Source: Anaerolineaceae bacterium UBA5311 (GTDB lineage: Bacteria; Chloroflexota; Anaerolineae; Anaerolineales; Anaerolineaceae). Taken from it: a DNA stretch of 22,570 nt. The notes below the pieces were generated by a model. The model was not told the origin of the DNA. It worked only from the letters and a program-made list of their open reading frames with translations, and ran no database searches. Positions within the stretch are counted from its first letter, which is position 1. The number at the start of each line of letters is the position of its first letter. This document shows, one piece after another, positions 1 to 6,876 of the stretch. The position numbers and the translations under genes are program-made. The stretch lies in the NCBI GenBank assembly GCA_002411175.1, contig DHRN01000073.1, positions 43,611 through 66,180 on the forward strand. Reading direction: 5' to 3'.

Positions 1-35
1 GACAAGATCCTTCGCAAAAGACGCTCAGGATGACA
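1..35. repeat. Imperfect palindrome resembling a dispersed intergenic repeat
   Basis: An imperfect inverted repeat: ATCCT (7-11) pairs with AGGAT (27-31), and GC (14-15) pairs with GC (23-24) across a small internal mismatch. The wording (GATCCTTCGC ... GCTCAGGATGAC) matches, from memory, a dispersed intergenic element common in Chloroflexota and other environmental bacteria. It is cut by the left edge of the window. Copy number cannot be judged from one copy. Confidence 0.4.
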
Positions 36-43
36 AAACCCAG

Positions 44-92
44 TTCCTGTTCGCTGTTCCCTGTTTCCTATTCCCTGCTCCCTGTTCCCTGC
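44..92. repeat. Degenerate heptanucleotide tandem repeat, 7 units
   Basis: Seven consecutive 7-nt units, read from 44, with consensus TCCCTGY: TTCCTGT, TCGCTGT, TCCCTGT, TTCCTAT, TCCCTGC, TCCCTGT, TCCCTGC. The phase is kept through all seven units, with substitutions only. It lies in non-coding DNA upstream of the operon regulator. Heptamer short tandem repeats of this kind are known from cyanobacterial and Chloroflexota intergenic regions. No function is evident, although unit-number variation would change spacing upstream of the operon. Confidence 0.75.
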
Positions 93-250
93 TCACGTCC
101 TGAACCCACCGCTACCGTTTCGAAGTGCGAATCCCCCTGAATTTTGCGTTGTAGACCTAAACACATACATATTGAGGATTGCAGGAAAACTCCCTCAGCA
201 CGCTTCGTCCCCAAAAAAATTCTACTTTTATCAAATCCATTATAATTGCG

Positions 251-257
251 GGAGGTG
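251..257 (+). promoter_or_regulatory. Strong Shine-Dalgarno for the NusG paralogue
   Basis: GGAGGTG lies 7 nt before the ATG at 265. It is the best ribosome-binding site in the window and fixes this start. Most downstream genes have weak sites and instead start on or next to the previous stop codon, so the regulator seems to be translated independently and well. Confidence 0.7.
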
Positions 258-264
258 AAGGGAA

Positions 265-810
265 ATGGAAAACCAGAACGTCGTAAAAGCGGATATCTTG
301 GAAAACCGTGGAGAATGGTATGCTTTGCGCTGTAAATCGAACATGGAATTTATCGTGGACCATCAGCTGAGCGTCAGGAATATTACCAGGTATTTACCAA
401 CTTACCCTGTTACTCCGGTTAATTCGCGTTCCCGCAGAACAAGACCATATTTCCCTGGTTACCTCTTTCTGCAGGGCAAAACGGATGATTTTTTTGCCCA
501 ACGGGTGTTTTTGCTGCGGGGTGTGATCGGATTAGTAAGTTTTGATGGTATTCCTGCTCCAATTCAACCCGGTATCATTGAGTCTGTTCGTCGGCAGACC
601 CACAAGCTCGACCTGGAACTCCAACTTGCCCGCTCTGGCTTTACGCCAGGCGATGAGGTTTTTGTGCAAGACAGCGCGCTCGGTCAGCTTGAAGGGATTT
701 TTGAAAAGTGCATCAACGGGCAGGAGCGGGTCTCGGTCCTGTTAAAATTGATGCAGGGTAACATGATGCGCGTTGAGGTTCCGGCAGAGAAAGTCCGCCG
801 GAAACATTGA
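265..810 (+). CDS. Specialised NusG paralogue (transcription antiterminator)
   Basis: 181 aa, the usual length of NusG-family proteins. The N-terminal NGN domain covers roughly residues 16-115, with the family opening GEWYALRCKSNME and the FPGYLFL strand near 68-74. A C-terminal KOW segment begins around FTPGDEVFV. NusG proteins bind RNA polymerase across the clamp and reduce pausing; the KOW domain recruits Rho, ribosomes or RNA. Its place as first gene of a polysaccharide operon, away from the secE/rpl genes that accompany housekeeping nusG, points to an RfaH/LoaP/UpxY-like role in antitermination of this operon. The start is set by the strong GGAGGTG site. Which subfamily it belongs to cannot be told from sequence reading alone. 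Confidence 0.85.
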   Translation: MENQNVVKADILENRGEWYALRCKSNMEFIVDHQLSVRNITRYLPTYPVTPVNSRSRRTRPYFPGYLFLQGKTDDFFAQRVFLLRGVIGLVSFDGIPAPIQPGIIESVRRQTHKLDLELQLARSGFTPGDEVFVQDSALGQLEGIFEKCINGQERVSVLLKLMQGNMMRVEVPAEKVRRKH

Positions 811-856
811 CAGGACAACTGAAAAACTTATTTTGGGTCTTCACCTTAGCTTCCAA

Positions 857-887
857 CCCCTCCGAAAAGGAAACCTTGTCGGAAGGG
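857..887 (+). promoter_or_regulatory. Near-perfect RNA hairpin between the NusG paralogue and the lcp genes
   Basis: The stem has three blocks: CCC (857-859) with GGG (885-887), TCCGA (861-865) with TCGGA (879-883), and AAGG (867-870) with CCTT (874-877). That gives 12 pairs interrupted by two single mismatches and closed by a 3-nt AAA loop. No U-tract follows (the next bases are GC-rich), so it is not a standard intrinsic terminator. It lies about 50 nt after the NusG-paralogue stop and before everything else in the operon. That is where an attenuator, a processing site or an antiterminator recruitment element would sit. The fold is visible; its function is inferred. Confidence 0.5.
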
Positions 888-916
888 CGGAGGCGCGCCA
901 ATTTCCAGTAGAATTG

Positions 917-922
917 TATAAT
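917..922 (+). promoter_or_regulatory. Possible -10 element upstream of the first lcp gene
   Basis: A perfect TATAAT lies 80 nt before the ATG at 1003, within the 192-nt gap after the NusG paralogue (811-1002). No convincing -35 hexamer is present at the right distance. If real, it would give an internal promoter with a leader of about 70 nt that starts downstream of the 857-887 hairpin. Apart from this site and the hairpin, nothing else was recognised in the gap. Confidence 0.25.
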
Positions 923-1002
923 GACGAAGCCTTAGCATAGACCAGGTTGTGTTGCTCCCGCGATAACGAAGTTTGCGCGGTTCAACCTTACGTCGGGCAG
1001 AT

Positions 1003-2031
1003 ATGAAAACATACCGGATTTCCAGACACTCAATTTTTCTGATCATCACTTTGCTCGGTGCGGCGCTGATGCTTTTAAATGGTTGTGGAATCATGCAAAG
1101 AATACCTGTTCCTGAGGCTACAACCCCGACAGCAACCCCTGCGCCTACAGAAGACCTTAGCCAGGCGACCCCCAGGCTGACACCAGTTGGACTGACCACC
1201 CGCACGCCAAATCCCCTATCAACAGAGGAAACGGAATGGCTCCCGGGTGTCTGTGACAAGAAGGACGCAATCACTTTGCTTTTGCTGGGGATTGACGAAA
1301 ACAACCAGGCAGATGCAATTCGGCTGGTCAGGATCGATTTTGGCAGGCAGGAAGTCAATATGGTCGCGATCCCGCGTGATTTTTACATTCAAACAGTTGA
1401 ATTTGAAGAGCAGGGCATAGAATACAGCCGCATCAACGCCACTTTTGGTTATGGTCAGTTGTATCTGGGCAGAGGCAAAGGCGCACAAGCCATGGCAGAT
1501 AATATCGCTCACAACTTTGGCGTGCCAATAAATGAACAGTATGTGGTCTACTTTGAACAAATTGAAGATTACATTAATGCGATTGGCGGAATCAGCGTAT
1601 ACCTGGAAAAATCGGCTTCAGACGATTTTTCTTTCTTTCCCGCCGGGCTCAATGTAATGGATGGGGAGACCGCGGTAACCTTCATGCGCATGAGGCTGCA
1701 TGACAATGATTTTGAGCGCATCCGACGCCAGACCCTCGTTTTGGAGGCGTTGCTCGAAAAAGTTAGAAATGGCTTGAGCTTTGACCAAATCACGTATTTA
1801 ATTGGCTTGCTGCTGTCTGCAGATAACAGTCAATCCAGCCTGAGCCTGAAAGATATGTATGACCTCTACTGCTTTTCGACGAACGTTGATATGGAAAATT
1901 TCCACACTCACGAGATACCATCGGGCATGTATCACGTTTTTATTACTCCCAGCGGGGGATGGACATTGTTACCCCACGAAGAGGTCCCACAATTTTTGCA
2001 GGAATCACTTAAAATCGATGTCAAACCCTGA
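1003..2031 (+). CDS. LCP (LytR-CpsA-Psr) family glycopolymer transferase, first copy
   Basis: 342 aa from ATG 1003; an in-frame TTG at 973 would precede the hydrophobic signal with an unlikely extension. Residues 11-28 form a membrane segment ending in LLNGC, so it could be a lipoprotein anchored at Cys28 (Asn makes the lipobox atypical) or a signal anchor. A Pro/Thr-rich linker runs from 34 to 75. The LCP domain follows from about 88, with LLLGIDEN, VAIPRDF (121-127) and the arginine-rich FERIRRQ (237-243). LCP enzymes act outside the membrane and transfer polyprenyl-pyrophosphate-linked glycans to peptidoglycan or other acceptors. The Asp and Arg residues expected to bind pyrophosphate appear to be present. 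It is tandem with a second LCP gene. Confidence 0.85.
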   Translation: MKTYRISRHSIFLIITLLGAALMLLNGCGIMQRIPVPEATTPTATPAPTEDLSQATPRLTPVGLTTRTPNPLSTEETEWLPGVCDKKDAITLLLLGIDENNQADAIRLVRIDFGRQEVNMVAIPRDFYIQTVEFEEQGIEYSRINATFGYGQLYLGRGKGAQAMADNIAHNFGVPINEQYVVYFEQIEDYINAIGGISVYLEKSASDDFSFFPAGLNVMDGETAVTFMRMRLHDNDFERIRRQTLVLEALLEKVRNGLSFDQITYLIGLLLSADNSQSSLSLKDMYDLYCFSTNVDMENFHTHEIPSGMYHVFITPSGGWTLLPHEEVPQFLQESLKIDVKP

Positions 2032-2051
2032 ATACCATAAACTGCTGAATG

Positions 2052-2080
2052 TCTGCCTTTGCTGGCAGAGAGAATATAAT
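2052..2080 (+). promoter_or_regulatory. Inverted repeat plus TATAAT before the second lcp gene
   Basis: TCTGCC (2052-2057) and GGCAGA (2064-2069) form a 6-bp stem with a 6-nt loop. A perfect TATAAT follows at 2075-2080, 45 nt before the ATG at 2125. The inverted repeat occupies the position a -35 box would take, so it could be an operator over an internal promoter, or both could be coincidence in this 93-nt spacer. No -35 consensus is seen. Confidence 0.25.
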
Positions 2081-2124
2081 GCAAAACAACAGCAACCTGC
2101 CTTAACGGAATTTGAGAGATAATT

Positions 2125-3240
2125 ATGAACGATACACAACCAATTTATACAGGAGAGGGGCAACCCCCTCCGCCCAAAAAACGAAAACACATCAGCGGAT
2201 GGAAGATTTTTGGCTATATTGTATTGGCTGTAATACTCATCCTTGCCATGCTTTATCTGTTATGGATTCGTCCCGCCATTTCAGAACCAATTTCTGCCCC
2301 ACTGGCTCTGCCAACCATGGCAGTTGGTCCTGAAGGCGAGGCAACGACCGTGCCGCCCACGAATCTTGGCTTCTTGCCTGCCTTCACCGAACCTACGCTT
2401 GCCCCTGGAGCAGACATCGTTTGTGGAAACGAAGCCAGCTGGAACGTGCTGCTGGTCGGTATTGATTACAGAGACCCGGCATATACCTATGGTCTTGCCG
2501 ATGTAATCAGGGTTGCCCGGGTGGATTTTGTTGACATGGAAGTCAACATGGTCGCTCTGCCGCGTGACCTGCTGGTTGAAGCGCCAGAAGAACGCTTTAC
2601 TGAAGAAAACCCGATGAAGATTAACCAGGCATATCTGTTCGGAACGCCAGGCTGGGGCGGATACCTGGGCGAGGGGATCGGAGCGAACTCACTGGCAGAG
2701 GTAATTCGCTATAACTTTGGCGTTACCCCCCATCATTATGCCGTGGTCAACTTTGATGCTGTGATCAATTTTATCGATGCTATTGGTGGTGTCGAAGTCA
2801 ACCTGCCCCAGGAAGTGTACGATGAGGGGCTTGGTTATTTCCCGGCTGGACCGCAGACTCTGAATGGTGATCGCGCCCTCGATTTGATGCGCATCCGTGC
2901 GCTTTACTCTGACAGTTTCAGGGTGGCGAATCAGACCCTGGTGATGAAAGCGATTTTGAATAAACTGATGCAGCCGGCAACTCTGGTGCGGGTGCCTGCG
3001 CTTTTGGAGCAGTTCAAAGATGCCTTTCTGACAGACCTGTCTGTGGAGCAAATTGCCAGCCTTGGGGTGTGTTTCTTGCGGAATTTTGAGATAGAAAACC
3101 TCAACGCTGCACAGATTCCCGATGAGTTACTAAGCGTTGAGTATGTATATATCCCATCACTGGACGGCACTTCCTATACCTACCGCTGGGACCAACGCAC
3201 GGTCGATTGGATCCACCAGAATTTGCTCACGCAAGAGTAA
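2125..3240 (+). CDS. LCP (LytR-CpsA-Psr) family glycopolymer transferase, second copy
   Basis: 371 aa. The start at ATG 2125 has a GAGAG site 8 nt upstream. A short cytoplasmic tail containing PPPPKKRK is followed by one membrane anchor (about 28-48), a low-complexity linker, then the LCP domain from about residue 105, with LLVGIDYRD, ALPRDLL (144-150), the GGVEVNLP segment and LMRIRALYSDSFRVANQ near the end of the core. It parallels the upstream copy motif for motif but diverges in sequence, with a true N-terminal anchor instead of a lipoprotein-like signal. The arginine pair seen as RRQ in the first copy reads VANQ here, so the catalytic arginine set differs. The two could act on different acceptors or as a pair. 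The stop is one base from the wzm start. Confidence 0.85.
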   Translation: MNDTQPIYTGEGQPPPPKKRKHISGWKIFGYIVLAVILILAMLYLLWIRPAISEPISAPLALPTMAVGPEGEATTVPPTNLGFLPAFTEPTLAPGADIVCGNEASWNVLLVGIDYRDPAYTYGLADVIRVARVDFVDMEVNMVALPRDLLVEAPEERFTEENPMKINQAYLFGTPGWGGYLGEGIGANSLAEVIRYNFGVTPHHYAVVNFDAVINFIDAIGGVEVNLPQEVYDEGLGYFPAGPQTLNGDRALDLMRIRALYSDSFRVANQTLVMKAILNKLMQPATLVRVPALLEQFKDAFLTDLSVEQIASLGVCFLRNFEIENLNAAQIPDELLSVEYVYIPSLDGTSYTYRWDQRTVDWIHQNLLTQE

Positions 3241-3241
3241 T

Positions 3242-4120
3242 ATGAGCACAGACACCCAAACAATCAACAAACCAGGCAAAAACGATGATTGGGACCTGAT
3301 TATCACGCCCCGTAAAAAGTGGTGGGATTTGCAGCTGCGGGATGTCTGGAATTATCGCGATCTGATCTCCCTCTTCGTTCGGCGTGATTTTGTCTCCCGC
3401 TACAAGCAAACCATCCTCGGACCGTTATGGTTTATCATTCAGCCGCTGCTCACCTCGCTGGTTTTTACAGTGATTTTTGGTAACATTGCCCAGCTTCCAA
3501 CTGACGGGCTGCCCCAGATGCTCTTCTATATGTCCGGGAATATCCTCTGGGGCTACTTTTCCACCTGCCTGACCAGCACCTCCACCACTTTTACTGCCAA
3601 CGCCCACTTGTTTGGCAAGGTCTACTTCCCGCGGTTGGTCATGCCGATATCGGTCGTGATTTCGAATCTGATCACTTTCGGCATCCAGTTCGCCTTTTTC
3701 CTGGTATATACCCTCTATTTTTACCTGCGTGGTTCTGAGGTTGCTCTTACCAATTGGGCATTTGCCCTGCCACTGCTGTTGGTACTGATGGCTGGGCTGG
3801 GGCTTGGCTTTGGCATCATTATTTCGTCGATGACCACCAAGTACCGCGACCTGCAATACCTGGTCAGCTTTGGTGTTGGCTTGTGGATGTACGCCACGCC
3901 GGTTATCTACCCAGTCTCCAGCATCCCGGAACAATGGCGCTGGGTGGCGAACGTCAACCCGGTTACCCCGATCATCGAGACCTTCAGAATGGGCTTCCTT
4001 GGAGCTGGCGATGTTTCATGGGCAAGGTTGGGGTATAGCGCAGCGTTCATGCTTGTGGTGCTGTTTATTGGCATTGTAATTTTCAACCGCGTTGAAAAAA
4101 CCTTCATCGATACTGTGTAA
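3242..4120 (+). CDS. wzm: ABC-2 type polysaccharide export permease
   Basis: 292 aa from ATG 3242, one base after the previous stop; a longer open frame upstream overlaps lcp coding sequence and is not real. The N-terminal segment WWDLQLRDVWNYRDLI and then LFVRRDFVSRYKQTILGPLW is the classic opening of the Wzm/TagG ABC2_membrane family. About six membrane segments follow, with VNPVTPIIETFR before the last ones, as is usual in O-antigen and teichoic-acid exporters. It forms the channel that moves completed lipid-linked glycan across the membrane, powered by the Wzt ATPase encoded at 8407. In most loci wzm and wzt are adjacent. Here they are about 4.3 kb apart, separated by the TPR, ligase-like and GT-C genes and a wzt fragment. 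Confidence 0.92.
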   Translation: MSTDTQTINKPGKNDDWDLIITPRKKWWDLQLRDVWNYRDLISLFVRRDFVSRYKQTILGPLWFIIQPLLTSLVFTVIFGNIAQLPTDGLPQMLFYMSGNILWGYFSTCLTSTSTTFTANAHLFGKVYFPRLVMPISVVISNLITFGIQFAFFLVYTLYFYLRGSEVALTNWAFALPLLLVLMAGLGLGFGIIISSMTTKYRDLQYLVSFGVGLWMYATPVIYPVSSIPEQWRWVANVNPVTPIIETFRMGFLGAGDVSWARLGYSAAFMLVVLFIGIVIFNRVEKTFIDTV

Positions 4121-4139
4121 ACAACAGAAATCTCTGATA

Positions 4140-4946
4140 ATGAAAAGAAAATGCTTCGTTCTTTTGCTGCTTATAATCGTGTTTGGAATGCTTGCCTTTC
4201 CAACTATCAAAAATAACCTCTGGTCTGCAGACTTTTTCAGAGATTTTCAGAAAGGATCACGTTCGCCAGGACAATTTTCAGATTCACCCTTGAGCCACCC
4301 CCATGCCAGGGTACTGCAAGCTCGGGTGGCAATGATGGACCAGGATTTTGACCTGGCTCTCCAGATGATCGATACGCTTGTACCTTCTACCGACCCGGCT
4401 GTGCTACAAACTTACGCTGAACTGCTATTCTCACATGAACGTTATCGTGAAGCGCTTGACATCTGGCACGACCTCGGCATGTATAACAAAATCGAACATG
4501 CCGCCAGGGTGTTTAGCGATATGGAGATGCCCGATTACGAGATCCTCGCCTGGGAAAAGGCTTTTGAGCTTAACCCTGATATTTATCGGAGATCGCTGAC
4601 CAATAGTTTACTCTTCAGGGCAAATCAACTCAGAGATTCCGGAGAAATTGTTAAGGCTATCTCTTTGTACCAGGAACTGATCACTAACTTCCCTGAAGAT
4701 ACAAGAGCTTACGCAGAATTGGCTTCAGCTTATTTTCAAACCGATGAAACTGAGCTGGCACTTGAGAACATTGATCAAGGAATGTCCCTTCAGGCATCTG
4801 ATTTTCAGTTTTACATGCAGGCGGGCAGTATTTATGAGCAGTGTGGGCTTTATTCAGACGCTTTCAGCGCATATCAGCTCGCCCTGGAAATCAGACCAGA
4901 TCACATCGACGCTGCTGAGGCAATCGACCGAATCACCAACCAATAA
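4140..4946 (+). CDS. Membrane-anchored TPR protein
   Basis: 268 aa from ATG 4140 (an in-frame TTG at 4092 lies inside wzm). A basic, strongly hydrophobic N-terminus (MKRK followed by about 16 hydrophobic residues) is a signal anchor. The rest is helical with about six TPR-like units, clearest at the C-terminus (YAELASAYFQTDETELALE; YSDAFSAYQLALEIRPDH). TPR arrays bind proteins. In polysaccharide and secretion loci such proteins often accompany O-antigen ligase/polymerase-like proteins as accessory or length-control partners. The 1-nt stop/start overlap (TAATG) with the next gene suggests the two products are made together. No catalytic motif is seen. Confidence 0.75.
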   Translation: MKRKCFVLLLLIIVFGMLAFPTIKNNLWSADFFRDFQKGSRSPGQFSDSPLSHPHARVLQARVAMMDQDFDLALQMIDTLVPSTDPAVLQTYAELLFSHERYREALDIWHDLGMYNKIEHAARVFSDMEMPDYEILAWEKAFELNPDIYRRSLTNSLLFRANQLRDSGEIVKAISLYQELITNFPEDTRAYAELASAYFQTDETELALENIDQGMSLQASDFQFYMQAGSIYEQCGLYSDAFSAYQLALEIRPDHIDAAEAIDRITNQ

Positions 4947-6547
4947 TGAAGCACAAATTGGAAGACCAGGAAGCGTTATTGTCCGTACAAACCGGTATAA
5001 AACCGCGAATGAAAACGCCAAACGACAATTTGGCGTTGGTTTCGCTTCTGCTTATTCTCATCTTTACTTCGGGCTTCTACGGACTGTTGATCTTGCGGGA
5101 CGGTTTACCAGTGGTTCTCCTGATTTTGCTCGCTTTGTTGTGGGCATTGCACATCTACACAGACCGCATAAGAATTCTGCCCACACCTCTGGACGCGCCG
5201 ATGCTTGCTTTGTTGGTCTCGCTGGCTGTAAATCTGACCTTTTCGGTCGATCGTCAGTCAACACTGGTCCGGGCTTATCACCTTGCATTGAGCTTTTCAC
5301 TCTTTTTTGCCATTGTCCGCCTGGTTCAATTCCGGAAGGATCTTCCGATTACGATTGTTTGCCTGTTGCTCCTCTCACTTGGAGCAGGAATTTTGGGCTT
5401 ATTCGCCACTGATTGGTCGGGCGGGGTGCTTGGTTTTCTCTCCCCTGTTTATGTAAAACTGCCCAGATTGGCTTCGATCGTTCCAGGGGCAAGCATTAAT
5501 AAAAACACCATGGGAGGTGCGTTAACTTTCTTCCCACCTCTGCTGTTGAGCTTATTTTGGGATGGCTCTGCCTTCAAAAAGTTGGCGCGAAAATACCCAG
5601 GATATAATAAACTTCCGATCTGGTTCTATAAGCTGTTGGTCTTACTATGCCTGGCTTTGGTCCTGGCGGTAATTATTCTGACACAATCGCGCGGCGCATG
5701 GCTTGGCGCAGCGGTTGGCTTGTATGTCTTCTTAGTCTGGAAGGACAAACGCTTTTTGTGGGCGATCCCGACAGGCATCCTCTTTTTAATGGTTATTTCG
5801 CAAAAAACCGGGATCAGCAGCCTGGCAGAATTTTTCGCATTGCTGGATCGCGGGCAAGACGCCAGTTTGCAGGGTCGCCTGGATATCTGGCAGAGAATCA
5901 TCAGTCTCACTCGCGATTTCCCGGTCACGGGTGTAGGGCTGGATGCGCTAAACCCTGTTTACCAGTCCTTTTTCAACCCATTTTTGTTTGACGAGCCTCC
6001 CGCCAGACTCTACCATGCGCACAACACGCTGCTTTCTGTGACAATAGAGATGGGTATTCCGGCGCTGATCTTGTATGTCGCCATGCTCACAACCTTTGCG
6101 GCTATGGCGAAGCGTGCCTTCAGAGGCGCTCGCAGGATCAACAAAGTTTTGATTATGGGTTTGGTTTGTGGGATGCTCGCCCACCAGGTTTTTGGACTGA
6201 TGGACGCTTACCCCCTCGGTAAAAACCTGGGCATCATCATGTGGATATATTTCGCCGTGATTACTGCCTTGTATATCCACCGCGGTCGGATGATTCGGTC
6301 TTTTCCGCAGCAGCAAGATGAAAAAGCCAGCCCGCCCGTGGGAGACCTGTTGGGGCAAATTTTGTTTGGTTTGGCGCTATGGTTGATGCTGTCGCTGATC
6401 GCCCTCGCCCTTGTGCGTGTGAATATTTATCTCAGCCTGCTCGCTGCTATTTTGGCAGGGGTTTTTCTGGGGGTGGTCTCAGTTAAGAGTCCGGTTTTCA
6501 TGAAGGCGCGCAAAAAAACAATTACCAACGCTATCAATAATGGATAA
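4946..6547 (+). CDS. O-antigen ligase / polymerase-like membrane protein (Wzy_C family)
   Basis: 533 aa with about a dozen hydrophobic segments. The family signature lies in the large outer loop: the DIWQRIISLTRDFPVTGVG segment (after RGQDASLQGRL), and then YHAHNTLLSVTIEMG with the HxN motif typical of Wzy_C/WaaL proteins. Members join or polymerise lipid-linked glycan outside the membrane. The ATG overlaps the TPR stop by one base and no Shine-Dalgarno is seen, so translation is probably coupled. A C-terminal pair of membrane segments (about 470-515) extends beyond the core. In an ABC-exporter locus the protein is more likely a ligase or block-joining enzyme than a classic Wzy, but sequence alone does not settle this. 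Confidence 0.8.
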   Translation: MKHKLEDQEALLSVQTGIKPRMKTPNDNLALVSLLLILIFTSGFYGLLILRDGLPVVLLILLALLWALHIYTDRIRILPTPLDAPMLALLVSLAVNLTFSVDRQSTLVRAYHLALSFSLFFAIVRLVQFRKDLPITIVCLLLLSLGAGILGLFATDWSGGVLGFLSPVYVKLPRLASIVPGASINKNTMGGALTFFPPLLLSLFWDGSAFKKLARKYPGYNKLPIWFYKLLVLLCLALVLAVIILTQSRGAWLGAAVGLYVFLVWKDKRFLWAIPTGILFLMVISQKTGISSLAEFFALLDRGQDASLQGRLDIWQRIISLTRDFPVTGVGLDALNPVYQSFFNPFLFDEPPARLYHAHNTLLSVTIEMGIPALILYVAMLTTFAAMAKRAFRGARRINKVLIMGLVCGMLAHQVFGLMDAYPLGKNLGIIMWIYFAVITALYIHRGRMIRSFPQQQDEKASPPVGDLLGQILFGLALWLMLSLIALALVRVNIYLSLLAAILAGVFLGVVSVKSPVFMKARKKTITNAINNG

Positions 6548-6758
6548 AAAATTAGGATATATGTCAAAACCTGTAATCTCTGTTGAAAACTTAACCAAAC
6601 AATACGACCTGGGGGTGATCGGTACGGGCACAATCAGCCGCGACCTCAACCGCTGGTGGGCGCGTGTGCGCAAACAACCCGACCCCTACACCCGCATCGG
6701 GCAGCGCGATGCCTTCGAGCGCATCGGCGAAACCATCCTCGCGCTGGATTTCTACTGA
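6540..6758 (+). pseudogene. Truncated 5' remnant of a second wzt gene
   Basis: This encodes the first 63 residues of Wzt, then two foreign codons (TTC TAC) and a TGA. It stops before the Walker A motif, so no ATPase can be made. An in-frame ATG at 6540 overlaps the ligase-like stop by 8 nt, the same style of coupling used elsewhere in this operon, which suggests this was the original wzt position. Reading from 6540 gives 72 aa; from the homologous ATG at 6561, 65 aa. The break coincides with a fall in GC content and the start of a GT-C gene, so it looks like the left junction of an inserted or exchanged segment. A small expressed peptide cannot be ruled out. Confidence 0.85.
6561..6749 (+). 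repeat. Direct repeat, copy 1: first 189 nt of wzt
   Basis: It matches 8407-8595 at 186 of 189 positions. The three differences (at 6611, 6620 and 6686) are all third-codon-position and synonymous. The match begins exactly at the ATG of the intact gene and ends abruptly in codon 63, after CTGGAT. Upstream and downstream flanks do not match. Confidence 0.95.
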
Positions 6759-6876
6759 ATGAAAAGGAGATCTATACCTCAAGTGTTTCTTGATCAACCT
6801 CATTAATTTAATTTGGCGACAAAGAAAAAGTCAGTAAGAATTTTCCAATATTATAAAGACCCAACATACAAGGGGC
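6759..6876 (+). other. AT-rich junction spacer, nothing recognised
   Basis: 118 nt between the wzt remnant and the GT-C gene. It is AT-rich, with no open frame, no convincing transposase end and no obvious target-site duplication. It forms the left boundary of the segment between the two wzt copies. Confidence 0.5.

Noticed and set aside
241..246. Perfect TATAAT just before the NusG-paralogue gene
   Set aside because: Transcription from it would begin inside the Shine-Dalgarno at 251-257, and there is no -35 hexamer at a suitable distance.
886..897. A stretch matching 9 of 12 positions of the RfaH ops element
   Set aside because: It is GC-rich sequence where partial matches are expected, the mismatches fall in the core of the element, and ops is a proteobacterial signal. 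The adjacent hairpin is the stronger candidate.
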